Made by a program: the position numbers and the translations under genes. From Candidula unifasciata (taxonomy: Eukaryota > Mollusca > Gastropoda > Stylommatophora > Geomitridae), in contig CAJHNH020002480.1 in assembly GCA_905116865.2 (NCBI GenBank), positions 494,001 through 558,000 on the forward strand: a stretch of 64,000 nt of DNA, given 5' to 3'. Under the pieces are notes generated by a model. The model was not told the origin of the DNA and made no database searches. It worked only from the letters and a program-made list of their open reading frames with translations. Each line of letters begins with the position of its first letter. Position 1 is the first letter of the stretch. Positions 43,092-53,000 of the stretch are shown here, one piece after another.

Positions 43092-43345
43092 CCCACCAGG
43101 ACATTACACTGAGCGATAAACACCGGTAACACATGGTCCACCATTCAGTTGACGCAAGTTTTCGCTATTTCTAAGCCCCACCATGGTTGTTGCTGGGGGT
43201 ACTAATATAACCCAAGCTAAGGGTTGAAAGGGGTTCCTGGATCTTGTCCCCGGGTAATCCTCATCCGAATGGTGGCACAGTGTGACACCGGATGTTTATC
43301 GCTCGGTGTGATGTCCTGCTGAGGTAAAACGTCAGTCAGTCATTT
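43092..43345. repeat. two repeat H copies head to head
   Basis: A truncated minus-sense piece (43092-43160, ACCAGGACATTACACTGAGC) is followed directly by a full plus-sense copy (43163-43345, TAAGCCCCACCATGGTTGTT to GGTGTGATGTCCTGCTGAGG). Confidence 0.8.
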
Positions 43346-43792
43346 TCTTTGATTACAAGTAAATGCTGACAAACAATTATAATAATTATGTGTTTTTTTA
43401 ACACCTACAATCATTAATATTGCGTACTTAAACAGTCCTTAAGCGCTACGAGGGAGCTTTCTGACCCTAGGCTATTATAGGGGGGGGGGGGGGGGTTGCG
43501 ATAATTTCTGTGTGGCCACACAGCACAATAAGCTAAAAAAAAATATTGTATCTTTAGTAGATTCTTGATGTAAAATAAATTGCAGTTATAAATGTCTGTC
43601 ACGTGATTTGCTAATCGATCCATTGTTACCGAAGCTATGTAAAGAGAAGTAACTCGGGATATGTGTACCTTGTAAAAGCGGAATCTCACAGTAAGGGGAA
43701 ATTAACAACACTTTAAGAAAAAAAAAAAAAATATTTCTAACAGTCAAGGTATTAAAAAAAAAAAAAAACTAAAATTAGTCGTAAAATATGTA

Positions 43793-43925
43793 AAAGTAAA
43801 GTAAAGGACTATTTTCTATGCCTTGGTGCGTATTGGGCATACAGGACTAGACATATATTTTATAGACCAGTCGGCACTTTGTGGGTGATAAGGTTAACAT
43901 CCCACCGCCATCATTTACATCTCTA
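43793..43925 (-). mobile_element. tRNA-SINE T, 3' half
   Basis: AAAGTAAAGGACTATTTTCT, GGGCATACAGGACTAGACAT, AGACCAGTCGGCACTTTGTG; the body stops near CGCCATCATTTACATC, with no head. Confidence 0.75.
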
Positions 43926-43971
43926 TCAGGAGCCAATAAGCCAATATTAGTATCCTTGCGTCCTTTCCTGG

Positions 43972-44135
43972 ATGTAATTTTTTGTTATTTGAAGCCCCAC
44001 TCTGGCTTTTGCCAGGGGCCGCAATATGGCCAATTGTCTGAACGCGGTTTCTGGGACCTCTCCACGGCGATCCTCATGGTGGCACTTTGTGTCATCGGGT
44101 GTTTATCGCTTGTGTGATGTCCTGGTGGGGTAGAA
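43972..44135 (+). repeat. repeat H copy with perfect hairpin
   Basis: GAAGCCCCACTCTGGCTTTT GCCAGGGGCCGCAATATGGC, then AACGCGGTTTCTGGGACCTC and GTTTATCGCTTGTGTGATGT. Stem CTGGC-TTTT-GCCAG intact. Confidence 0.9.
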
Positions 44136-44204
44136 AGTCACTCACTCACCCGATCATCAGGTATTCATACTTTCCGTTCTTTTCAGGATGACATTTTTCG
44201 TTAT

Positions 44205-44380
44205 TTGAAGCCCTACTCTGGCTTTGCCAGGGGCCGCAAAATAGCCTGGCCATACGGCCTAAAGGCTGAACGAGGTTTCTAGGACCTCTCCACGGTGATC
44301 TTAACCCACATGGTGGCACATTGTGTCATCGGGTGTTTATCACTTGTGTGATGTCCTGGTGGGATAGAAAGTCAGTCATC
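44205..44380 (+). repeat. repeat H copy
   Basis: GTTATTTGAAGCCCTACTCT, GGCTTTGCCAGGGGCCGCAA, AACGAGGTTTCTAGGACCTC, GGGTGTTTATCACTTGTGTG. Same orientation as its neighbour at 43972; a local tandem. Confidence 0.88.
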
Positions 44381-44506
44381 AGAGATCATCAGATGACTGT
44401 CCAATTACCATAGCACGACGGCCCCCAGGAAAATATGTAAGCGGGTATTTCAGTAAAAGACCGGATTATGAATTGAAAGCACGGTCGCTTCTTCTTCTCT
44501 TCCTCA

Positions 44507-44790
44507 AGGGCCGCGTTAGCGCAGTCGATAGGAGACTCGCTTTCAAATCCAGCTGCGACTCGCTGCAGAACACGGCCGGTGTTCGAAACCGGGCGGTTCT
44601 CGGGGTTTACCCAGCCTTTAAGAAATGGGTACCAGAGTTGACACTCTGTGGTAAATGGAGGAAAGTCGCTGTAGCTACGGAGTTATGTGCGGACGACGGC
44701 ACGGTTTCTTATCATTTGTCCGTACTGGTGGCAGAGCACTTATTGTTTATAACCATGTGTAATGACCCTGGTTCACATCTCCCGACTTTA
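44507..44790 (+). mobile_element. tRNA-SINE G (single copy in window)
   Basis: tRNA-like head GGGCCGCGTTAGCGCAGTCG with B-box GGTGTTCGAAACCGGG, then a body with TGGAGGAAAGTCGCTGTAGC and GTGTAATGACCCTGGTTCAC. No second copy seen, so the body limits are uncertain. Confidence 0.6.
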
Positions 44791-44814
44791 CCTTTTTCTC
44801 TTCCTCAATTCAGA

Positions 44815-45210
44815 GGGGCTGCTTAGTCTCGAGGCATGATGTCCGCCTCGAGTGCTAGAGGTTCTGGGTTCAATCTCCTGAAAGGGCTGGGATTTTTTCA
44901 CGTGGACTTGGACTTCTAGTAATTTCCCCTGGTCTCTGGGTAGTGAGATCGAACGCCAGTATGCATTGTTGCACACGTAAGAAATGCCTTGATAGTTGAT
45001 AATTGAAAAAAAGTAACCTAACGGCGCCGCCCGGGCAAAATTTGAAGTTAAAAATATATCCAAAGTATTTCGGAATCCTCGCTGGTGCTACAGAGTCTGT
45101 GCACTGTGCTGAGCTTCTTCGTACTCAGATTTGAGTTAGAAGAAGAACGAAGCACTTATGGGTTACAATCCGTTTGCCATGATGTTGATCCGTTGTTCAA
45201 AACCTCAACT
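44815..45210 (+). mobile_element. tRNA-SINE D copy
   Basis: Matches 25507-25876 along its length: GTCTCGAGGCATGATGTCCG, CTAGAGGTTCTGGGTTCAAT, GTGGACTTGGACTTCTAGTA, GGTGCTACAGAGTCTGTGCA, GATCCGTTGTTCAAAACCTC. Confidence 0.88.
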
Positions 45211-45324
45211 GATTCAGCTCACTGAAGTACTGTGGGAGATGCAATGTGGTCTTCTAATTCGTTGTTTAAATTAATCTTCATTTCCGTAACACCTTTACTT
45301 CAGAACTCCGCCCCAATATGGAAC

Positions 45325-45495
45325 ACATTGTTTTCCCTTATTCCAATGCCCCGCCACGATTCTCGTCGGGTGCCTAACATAACACAACGGTTGAACGGGG
45401 TTTCTGGGAATTGTGCCCGGGAGATACTCATCTGAATGGTGGACTTTTGTATCCCCGGGTATTTGTCGCTCATTGTACGGTTCTTGTGGAGCTTT
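45325..45495 (+). repeat. repeat H copy, diverged
   Basis: AACGGGGTTTCTGGGAATTG, ACTCATCTGAATGGTGGA, GGTATTTGTCGCTCATTGTA. The 5' stem-loop has decayed. Confidence 0.65.
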
Positions 45496-46094
45496 AAAGC
45501 CTCTTTTCGCAGCTGTTGCTTATTTTAACCGTGAAGAAATCTACTAATAAGAAGAAACTCCACAGGGGAGCATGTCCAGCAGGGATTTACCAATCATCAG
45601 TAGAAGTAATCTCTGGTCGACAAATGTTTCGGCCCACGAGCTCCTATACATTTTCAGAGAGTGGGCTCACCAGAGTTCATGAAGCTCAGGGTTGGTTTCC
45701 ACTGCTGCACGAATTACCGGATGTTATTCGGAAAGGACAAGACGAAGTGGTGATTTTGCGGAAGGTACTGTGAGATAAGAAGTCGTCGCGGTAGCATAAT
45801 TAAAGCACTCTGCATACCTGGACGACCGAGCGGCAAGCTTACGATTGGTTTACCGGACACATGTTGGACTTTGTTAGCAGGTGGCAGAGGGACACTGGCA
45901 GACAGTTCGGACACGATGGACTTTAAGGGGTGAGAAATATTTTTCCGCTAGACACCCGGACCAGCTGACCGAGGCCCGTCCCATACTAAAGATAAACTAT
46001 CCCATGTTTTATTGAGATTTGTACTTGTATAGAACTGCAGGTTACACTGGGCTGGTGAAGCCATTCACAATCAGCATATGTTGTATCAGTAAGC

Positions 46095-46381
46095 TTCTTC
46101 TTCTTCTTCGCGTTCACCAGCTGTAAACTCTGGTGTAAAGTTCTGGTTGTTCGTCCACTTCTGGACTGCAGTCCTGTTCCAGAACCTGAGTGTTGCGTGT
46201 GCATCAGTTTTACAGATCTGATTCAATTGAATGCAGACTGCTGGTTCCTTGCCTCTCAGGCAGATGCACTCCGACTTCAAAGGAAGCTCCCCAGTTAGTC
46301 GACTCTTACGACATGCTTTTGGGGAGGCAGTGGGTCTATTCTTGTTTTCCCCACAATAGGGCCCCGGAACCCACACGGGGG
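46095..46381 (-). mobile_element. GAA-SINE type A, exact target duplication
   Basis: Flanked by GTATCAGTAAGC at 46083-46094 and 46382-46393 (12/12). Head CCCCGTGTGGGTTCCGGGGC on the sense strand, tail GAACGCGAAGAAGAAGAAG. Confidence 0.95.
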
Positions 46382-46840
46382 GTATCAGTAAGCGTAGGCT
46401 GTCATGTTTCGCCATCTCACACGATCACCAGAATCACGGATCGGTTCAATGTTTTTGTTTATCTGGCCACACCATCCAGATATTTGTCTCTTCGTCTTTC
46501 GCTTGCTCTCTTTCCATCAATCTTTTCAGTTGTTACCAAGTTCTCAAATCCATTCCTTCTCATAATATGCCCCCCTCCCCCCCCCCCCCAAAAAAAAAAA
46601 AAAAAATTGCTGTCCATGTCTAATTGTTTTCATTTTATTATTATATGCCTTAAGCGTGGCTCTCTGAGGCACTTGGTACCAGGGCATTCTCATCAGATGA
46701 CCAAACGAACTCACCTGTTGCTCATTAATAAATTGTGTGACTGATTTCAGTTCTAGTCTTCTTATAATCTATGTATTCTTGAATTTATCTCCTCTTGTTA
46801 CTCCGTGAGCTTGTCTGAGACATCTCATTCCTGTTGGGAT
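46382..46840 (-). mobile_element. LINE 3' coding end, split near its tail by a SINE
   Basis: Minus frame pieces: QEMRCLRQAHGVTRGDKFKN, FGHLMRMPWYQVPQ, HIMRRNGFENLVTTEK, GVARQINKNIEPIR, RVRWRNMTAYAY. Non-LTR C-terminus with a poly(A)/poly(C) interruption at 46568-46607. Homologous to 22037-22285. Confidence 0.75.
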
Positions 46841-46867
46841 TTTGCGCTCATTAGTTTTAAAAAGGGT

Positions 46868-47030
46868 CCTTTCCGTGTGAATTCCAGGGCCTCGTTGTGG
46901 CAGAAAAACAAGAATACACCCACTGCCTCCCTAACAAGCATGTCGTAGGAGTGGACAAATTTGGGACATTCTTCGAAGTTCGGTGTGCATCAACTTGAGA
47001 GGCAAGGAACCAAGAGTCTGCATATATTTT
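46868..47030 (+). mobile_element. GAA-SINE type A, 5' part
   Basis: Plus-sense head (CGTGTGAATTCCAGGGCCTC, CACCCACTGCCTCCCTAACA, GCATGTCGTAGGAG), start of module A (GAGAGGCAAGGAACCAAGAG). Truncated after GTCTGCATAT. Confidence 0.75.
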
Positions 47031-47251
47031 AAAGTTTTCTGAGATTATCTGATGTAATTTAAAACGGTAGGGGCCTCAGGGTTTTATTTGGCTTAGGACT
47101 TTATCGGTTCTAAATATGGCCCTGCTCCTTATTTTTTTCAGCTTGTTATCTCTGACATGCGTGCATGTGTCTAACAGCCCAAACTGGTGTCATTTGAATT
47201 GGGAAACGCATAGTTTCCAACAACAATTTTATGAATTTTTATGAACTAGGG

Positions 47252-47747
47252 CATCGGTTTTCAACCTATGGGTTGCGACCTTTTTGTGGGTCGAATGACC
47301 CTTTCACGGGGGTCGCCAAACGCCATCTGAAAACACATATTCACTAATATTATGAAGTAGCAACGAAAAAAATGTTATCTTCTTCTTCTTCTTTGCGTTC
47401 ACCAGCTGTACACTCTGGGGGAAAGTTCTGGTTGCTCGTCCACTACTGAACTGCAGTCCTGCTCCAGAACCTGAGTGTTGCGTGTGCATCAGTTTTACAG
47501 ATCTCATTCTCTTGAATACAGACTGTTGGTTCCTTGCCTCTCCGGCAGATGCACTCCGACTTCAAAGGAAGCTCCCCAATTAGTCGACTCTTACGACATG
47601 CTTTTGGGGAGGCAGTGGGTCTATTCTTGTTTTCCCCACAATGGGACCCCGGAACCCACACGGGGGAAAAATGTTATGATAGGGGGTCGCCACAACGTGC
47701 GGAGCTGTATTAAAGGGTCGCCGCATTGGGAAGGTTGAGAGCCACTG
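47252..47747. mobile_element. hAT-like MITE with exact 8 bp duplication, containing a SINE
   Basis: Ends CATCGGTTTTCAACCTATGG and, from the right reverse-complemented, CAGTGGCTCTCAACCTTCCC. Flanks AACTAGGG at 47244-47251 and 47748-47755 (8/8). Without the SINE and its duplication the MITE is about 197 bp. Confidence 0.88.
47379..47666 (-). mobile_element. GAA-SINE type A nested in the hAT-like MITE
   Basis: Flanked by AAAAATGTTAT at 47368-47378 and 47667-47677 (11/11). Head CCCCGTGTGGGTTCCGGGGT, tail GAACGCAAAGAAGAAGAAG. Confidence 0.95.
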
Positions 47748-47774
47748 AACTAGGGAATGGCTATTAACAAGCTT

Positions 47775-47776
<2 letters not shown>

Positions 47777-47824
<48 letters not shown>
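47777..47824. repeat. (GA)n microsatellite
   Basis: About 24 uninterrupted GA units. Confidence 0.97.
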
Positions 47825-47828
<4 letters not shown>

Positions 47829-48009
47829 TCAGAGAGCTGACCTCACCTAGCAGAGGACAACGAAAAAAAGGGCAAGGTCCTATTATAACACTTTATACAG
47901 CAGAACAGTCAGGCAGAATTGAGTAGGTGTAGCTTTGCCACGATAGTTACCTCAGAAAAGTGAAGTCCTAGAAAATTGCTGAAGAAAACATGGTGACAGT
48001 TGATGAGAT

Positions 48010-49250
48010 CAAGTCCGTGCTATGACCAACAACAAAAAAAAAAAAACCAGTGAACCAGGTCCAGATGGTATAAGGTATGATGAGACTGGAAAGTGTACTG
48101 AAGAAGAGCTGGAAGAACTAGCAAATTTGTAAAATAACAGTGTAACTAATGCTAGTATCAAGAAGAAGTGATTGACAGCTATCTGATACCTCTGCCACAG
48201 CCTGGCAAACATCTCACACAAATTCAGGGTATCGGGGAAAAGCCTTGCAGAATACTATAGGTAAGCTGTTGGAGAAGATAATTGCCAGATAAAATCACGC
48301 CAGCTAGACAGGCAATGCATTCTTTCATTTACCTTTAGAGAATACTGTCCAAATAGAGAAACATGGACAAGTGTAGCAGTTTTTGCCCATGACGTGTATG
48401 AAGGTTTCTATTCAGGCATTGAAACGTGTACGACAGCTAATGATCTTGAGGATGTGTACGCCAGAATACCGTAACACATTTTAATGTGTCAATTTCATGA
48501 GCGAAAAAAAGGCCCATTTCTTATCAGTTGGATCTCTGCAGCCCTCTTCCAACGAGTAGTAGTTTTTTGTGTGACAGATTTCCGAACCTACAACTGCACA
48601 CCCCAGCCTGCAACAGGGATCACCATTATCTTCCTTGATGTTCAACGTTTACACAGTACGCTGACGCTGTGTTAGTGTATCGGCAGGGTAAAGACAGAGA
48701 GCAGGTTGCTGGAGAACTACAGACAGAACAAGCAATTGGTGTGGTAAAGAGTGTGCATTAGCCATTCCAACGAAGACAGCTGTGACGTGATCTCTTTGGA
48801 TAACATATTATATTGTCAACACCAGAACGCCATTTGTAAGTCTGTGCTCAGAGATTGTGAAATAAATTTCAGGTAATGAAGTACCTGGGCATACGATTTG
48901 ATTGCAGCTAGGCTTATAGTACTTATACTGAGCACGTAGACCAGGCGATAGTAAAAGCCAAGCGGGGCTTGGAGAGTGATGGCTGCAGCAAACTGTAAGC
49001 AGCGTTATTTAAGTCTTTTATATCAGGGTCTGGTCCTTTCTGTCTCTGTTTATGCCATGGCGATCCTGACTCTCAGCCTTAAGCAGACGGAGAAGATGTC
49101 AAGGATACAGAACCAGACATTCTTAGATGTACAAGAGATTCAGCATGGAGGGCGATGCGCCACCTTCTTTTTCAAGATATGTATATTAGAAGGCCCAATG
49201 AGCCAAAAAAAATGTTTTTATACCTCTAGCTTTATGATAGTGTCTGGTGG
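48010..49250 (+). pseudogene. LINE reverse transcriptase pseudogene (mutated YADD)
   Basis: Plus-strand RT blocks across frameshifts: YLIPLPQPGK (about 48183), VAVFAHDVYEGFYSG, TTANDLEDVYARIP (about 48440), FLISWISAALFQRVV (about 48515), then QYADAVLVYRQGKDRE (about 48655) where the second catalytic Asp of YADD is Ala, and thumb LSLLYQGLVLSVSVYAMAIL (about 49015). Many stops. The order fits the RT part of an RNase H LINE like that at 33627, but I cannot show they are one family. Confidence 0.8.
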
Positions 49251-49299
49251 TCATTGTTAACCAGTCTTCACATTTAGTAAACTGCCTTCTCATGTTTAA

Positions 49300-49944
49300 A
49301 CAGCAGTGCAAACATTGTTCTTTCTTCATTGTGAGACAGCGGTAATTAAAATTGCGAAATAAATTCTCTTCCAGTTTTCAGCGAAGAAAACACATAAAGT
49401 CAATTTCCCGAATATAATTTTGCATACAACTACGTCACAGTCGGAGTTGACCAATCGCATTAATTTTATTATTAGAACAGCTCCTCCTCAGAGGAGTTTT
49501 CCGATTTCATTTTATCCATCTCCTTCCGAAAAATATCAAGAAAAAATACTTACAAGAAGTAACAAAATTAAGTAGTGTATTAAAACACAAGAAGAATATC
49601 TAACCTAATGATTTAAAATGTTTTATAGGTGAAAATGTGCTTTGAAGTTGACAAATTGTCAATCTTCGATGCTCTACCTCTAATGTGTGAATGCATAGCC
49701 ATATCCACTCGTGTGTTCACGCTGGCTTGCATTATGACCTCTTTGTGACGGAGGTAGAGGTGTACAGCTACGACTAAACATTTGATCAAAGTTGTCATAA
49801 TTTACAGATGTCACCGGCTCACAGATGACAAATTTGGAATACTTAGAGCTTTTCCCTTCATACAGCTGAGGAACATCGGGTTTATACTCAGTTTATGTGT
49901 GTGTAAAAGGCCTTTGTGTTTCCCTCCAAAACAACCAGACTAAC
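49300..49944 (+). promoter_or_regulatory. upstream region of the BAZ1A-like gene
   Basis: Unique-looking DNA between a LINE relic and the start codon. Contains a CCAAT box (TTGACCAATCGCAT, about 49448) and the palindrome CTCCTCCTCAGAGGAG (about 49482). No TATA box stands out. Promoter and 5' UTR limits are inference. Confidence 0.4.
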
Positions 49945-50057
49945 ATGCCGCTTCTCCGTAAGCAACCATTTCACAAGCAGAAAATACCTCATGATCTCGA
50001 TCCAGAGGAAGAGGTATTTCATTGTAAAATCACAAATGAAATTTTCAGGGATTACAA
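49945..50057 (+). CDS. BAZ1A: BAZ1A exon 1
   Basis: Residues 1-37. MPLLRKQPFHKQKIPHDLDP matches the conserved N-terminus of the family, which fixes the start. Donor CAA|GTAAGT, phase 2. Confidence 0.95.
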
Positions 50058-53000
50058 GTAAGTAAATTTAATCTTTGGATGACTAAGTTGGCATGACAAC
50101 TAATGTTTACATTTATTCATCCTTATTTGTTCTTTCCTGCTCTGGTCGTCGCGTTTGTCAGTTTAGACAGCGACCGTTTAGACGATGGGCTGCCTGCCTT
50201 GTTTCGATTAATCACAGCGCCATTTTTACTTAGACAAGTTGTAAAACTAAATAGTTCATTTTACGCGTGGAATTTTATTTCCTGCTTTTTTCTTTCATTT
50301 TCAGTGCGTTTTTTGAAAGAATCATCCTTTGCAACAGTTTGGTCTGGTCATGTGCCATTACAGGCAGATCAGGACTGACTTTCCAAGAAGCAGAAGAATG
50401 TGAGGAGAAAGCAAAGAAGAACTTGGCAACATTTCAGGATAGCCTGAAGAAACCTTTACTGTTTCTAGCAACATTGACTCACAGAAGTAGACTGAATGAT
50501 TTGAATGATGATGTGTTTGTCTTTGCGAAGGATCGCTTTTTCATTGGAGAGACACTTGACATAAGTATCGGAGCTCAGAGGTGAGAATACATCATGTTTG
50601 AATACACGTATAATGTATAAATTTGTCTGAATATAACTTATACCATAATAATCAGACAGTCGTGTGAATTGTGATGTCCACTGTATCAGAAAGTATAATT
50701 CGTGTTTATCGATTTACATAAGTTAAGTTACTTGATGTGTAACACCTTCTTTTACCCATATTTATTGATATTGTGTATTACAATATGCATTTGGGCGCTT
50801 TTCCCAATGCTGGTCCCAAATTATTCACTGCGAAAAACATCCCTTAGAGAGACTCAAGTGGCTATATAGTAAAAAAAATTTAGGCCATCATCATCAGTTT
50901 CCACTTCTGGCGTTATGGATAGCGGTGTTTAGACGATTAACTAAGCGCCGTGGGAAGGCCTAGTTTTCAATTAATCCATTGAAGCATCATGGGGAATAAT
51001 AGATTTTGATCCATAATTGAAGTGTCGTGGGGAGTAGTAGTTTTGGTTCAGTTAAAGCACCGCGGGGAGTAGTAGTTTTCATTCCATTAAAGCATCGTGG
51101 GGAGGAATAATTTATGATCCATTGTTCACATTACCCGTGACTCCCCTTGTGGGTTCCAGGGCCACATGTTTAAGGAAGAAAAAAATAGATCCACTGCCAC
51201 CTAAAAAGCATGTTGTAAAAGGCGACTAATTAGGACTTTACTGAAATCAGATGTGTTGGTGCGAAAGGCATAGATATCGTAGCCTAGCTGTAAACCATGA
51301 CACAACGTGCCAACCGCCCTTTCAAGGACAAACGAAAAGAAAGAAGATTACCTATCTGTTAATGACCATTGAGCATATCGCTGTCGCAGCCCAGCTGTAA
51401 ACCACAAGACCGATTGAAAGGCACATATTTTGCAGCCTAGCTTTAAACCACAACACAGCCTAGCTGTAAACCACAACGCAGCCTAGCTGTAAACCACAAC
51501 CCAGCCTAGCTGTAAACCACAACACAACGTGCCAACCGCCCTTTTAAGGGCTATAAATAAACTATCACCCACGGAGAATCGTACACTGGTCACCTGCGTG
51601 CTAGCGGGAATACTTACAACTGTACTACTGAAGACTCAAGATTTGGGTCCAAAGGAAATTATATAATAACGCGAAGAATAGTTCGTAGTGTTCCTATTCC
51701 ACATTTTCAACTATATGATCTCTTGAGGTCCTGAATTGGATTTTTTAAACGGTGAATAATTTAGGACTGATATTCGGAAGAGTGCCTGCATTGGACACAT
51801 GAGCAATAAGGTGACAAGCTGATCTGATAACAGTAGAAATGTCAGTGCAAAGAAAACCATGAATGAAAAGAAAATAAACAAGACAGTTTTGTAAGAAACA
51901 GATAAAAACTTATTAAATAAATTATATATATTTATGTACGATCAAACGCTGCAAGGAAATAATGGGAATATAGCTAGGGGTTTACAATAAAACAAATACT
52001 TTGGTGTCTTTGCTCAATGACATACTTGAATTGAGACAAGTACACTTAAGCAGGGACATTCCCTGCATCGGTTTCAGGGCCCCATTCGTGGGGGAAGGGG
52101 GGGGGGGAATAGACCCATTGCCTCCCTGTCTAGTCATAAAAGCACCTAATTAGGAGAGTTTCCTTTAAAGTCACAATGCATCTGCCTCAGAGGCAAGCTG
52201 CAGTCTGCATACAAATAAGCCAGATCTGTGGAATAGATGTTCACACAGAATTCAAGTTCTGGAACAAGACCAAAGCCAGAAGGGAATGAACAACCAGAAC
52301 TTTTTGCCAGAGTTAATAGCCGGTGAATGTAAAGAAGAAGAAGACTTGATCTGGACCATAATCATGTGGAATGGCATATGAAAACCTAGTCATACTGAAA
52401 ATAATTGATACAAGGTGAGGGGAGGACAAAGAGATAAACATGACTACTTGTATTGCTTGGCCATACCACATAACAAACAGACTTGACCGAAGTTGTGATC
52501 ATGGGAAATGGTGAATTGTTAACAAGCTGGTCCTAAGACTCATTTTGAGTGTTGCATGCAGATCTTGCTCACTTTAATGCAGACTGTAAGTTACTGTTGG
52601 GCAGGTGCACTCCGACTTCAAAGGAATCCCTTAGTCGACTCTTATGACATGCTAATTATAAGGGCAGTGAGTCTGTTCTTGTTTTTTCCCTCCCTATGGG
52701 ACCCCAGAACCCACACAGTGGTAGTCATTGCTAGTGTGCTGGTTACTTCCTCTTTAAAAAAGAGTTGAAAGCAGATTTAAGAAATGTGTATTCGGTAGGC
52801 TAACCCTGGAACAAGTTCCTAAAGAAGCTGAATATGCCATCCAAAAGGCCCAGATATCACAGCCATGCTGAAACAGGCACAGTGCAATTACAGTTATGTA
52901 ATGCTGAGGGAAGAAGATGAAGAACATATGTGTATAGAGATGAAACATGATATAGTCAGCGTTGCAGTGCATCACCAGCCCTCCAGACAGAATGTGCAGC

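Noticed and set aside
46190..46744. 184-codon plus-strand frame
   Set aside because: Runs antisense through a GAA-SINE and a LINE 3' end; the similar frame at 47475-47738 has the same SINE origin.
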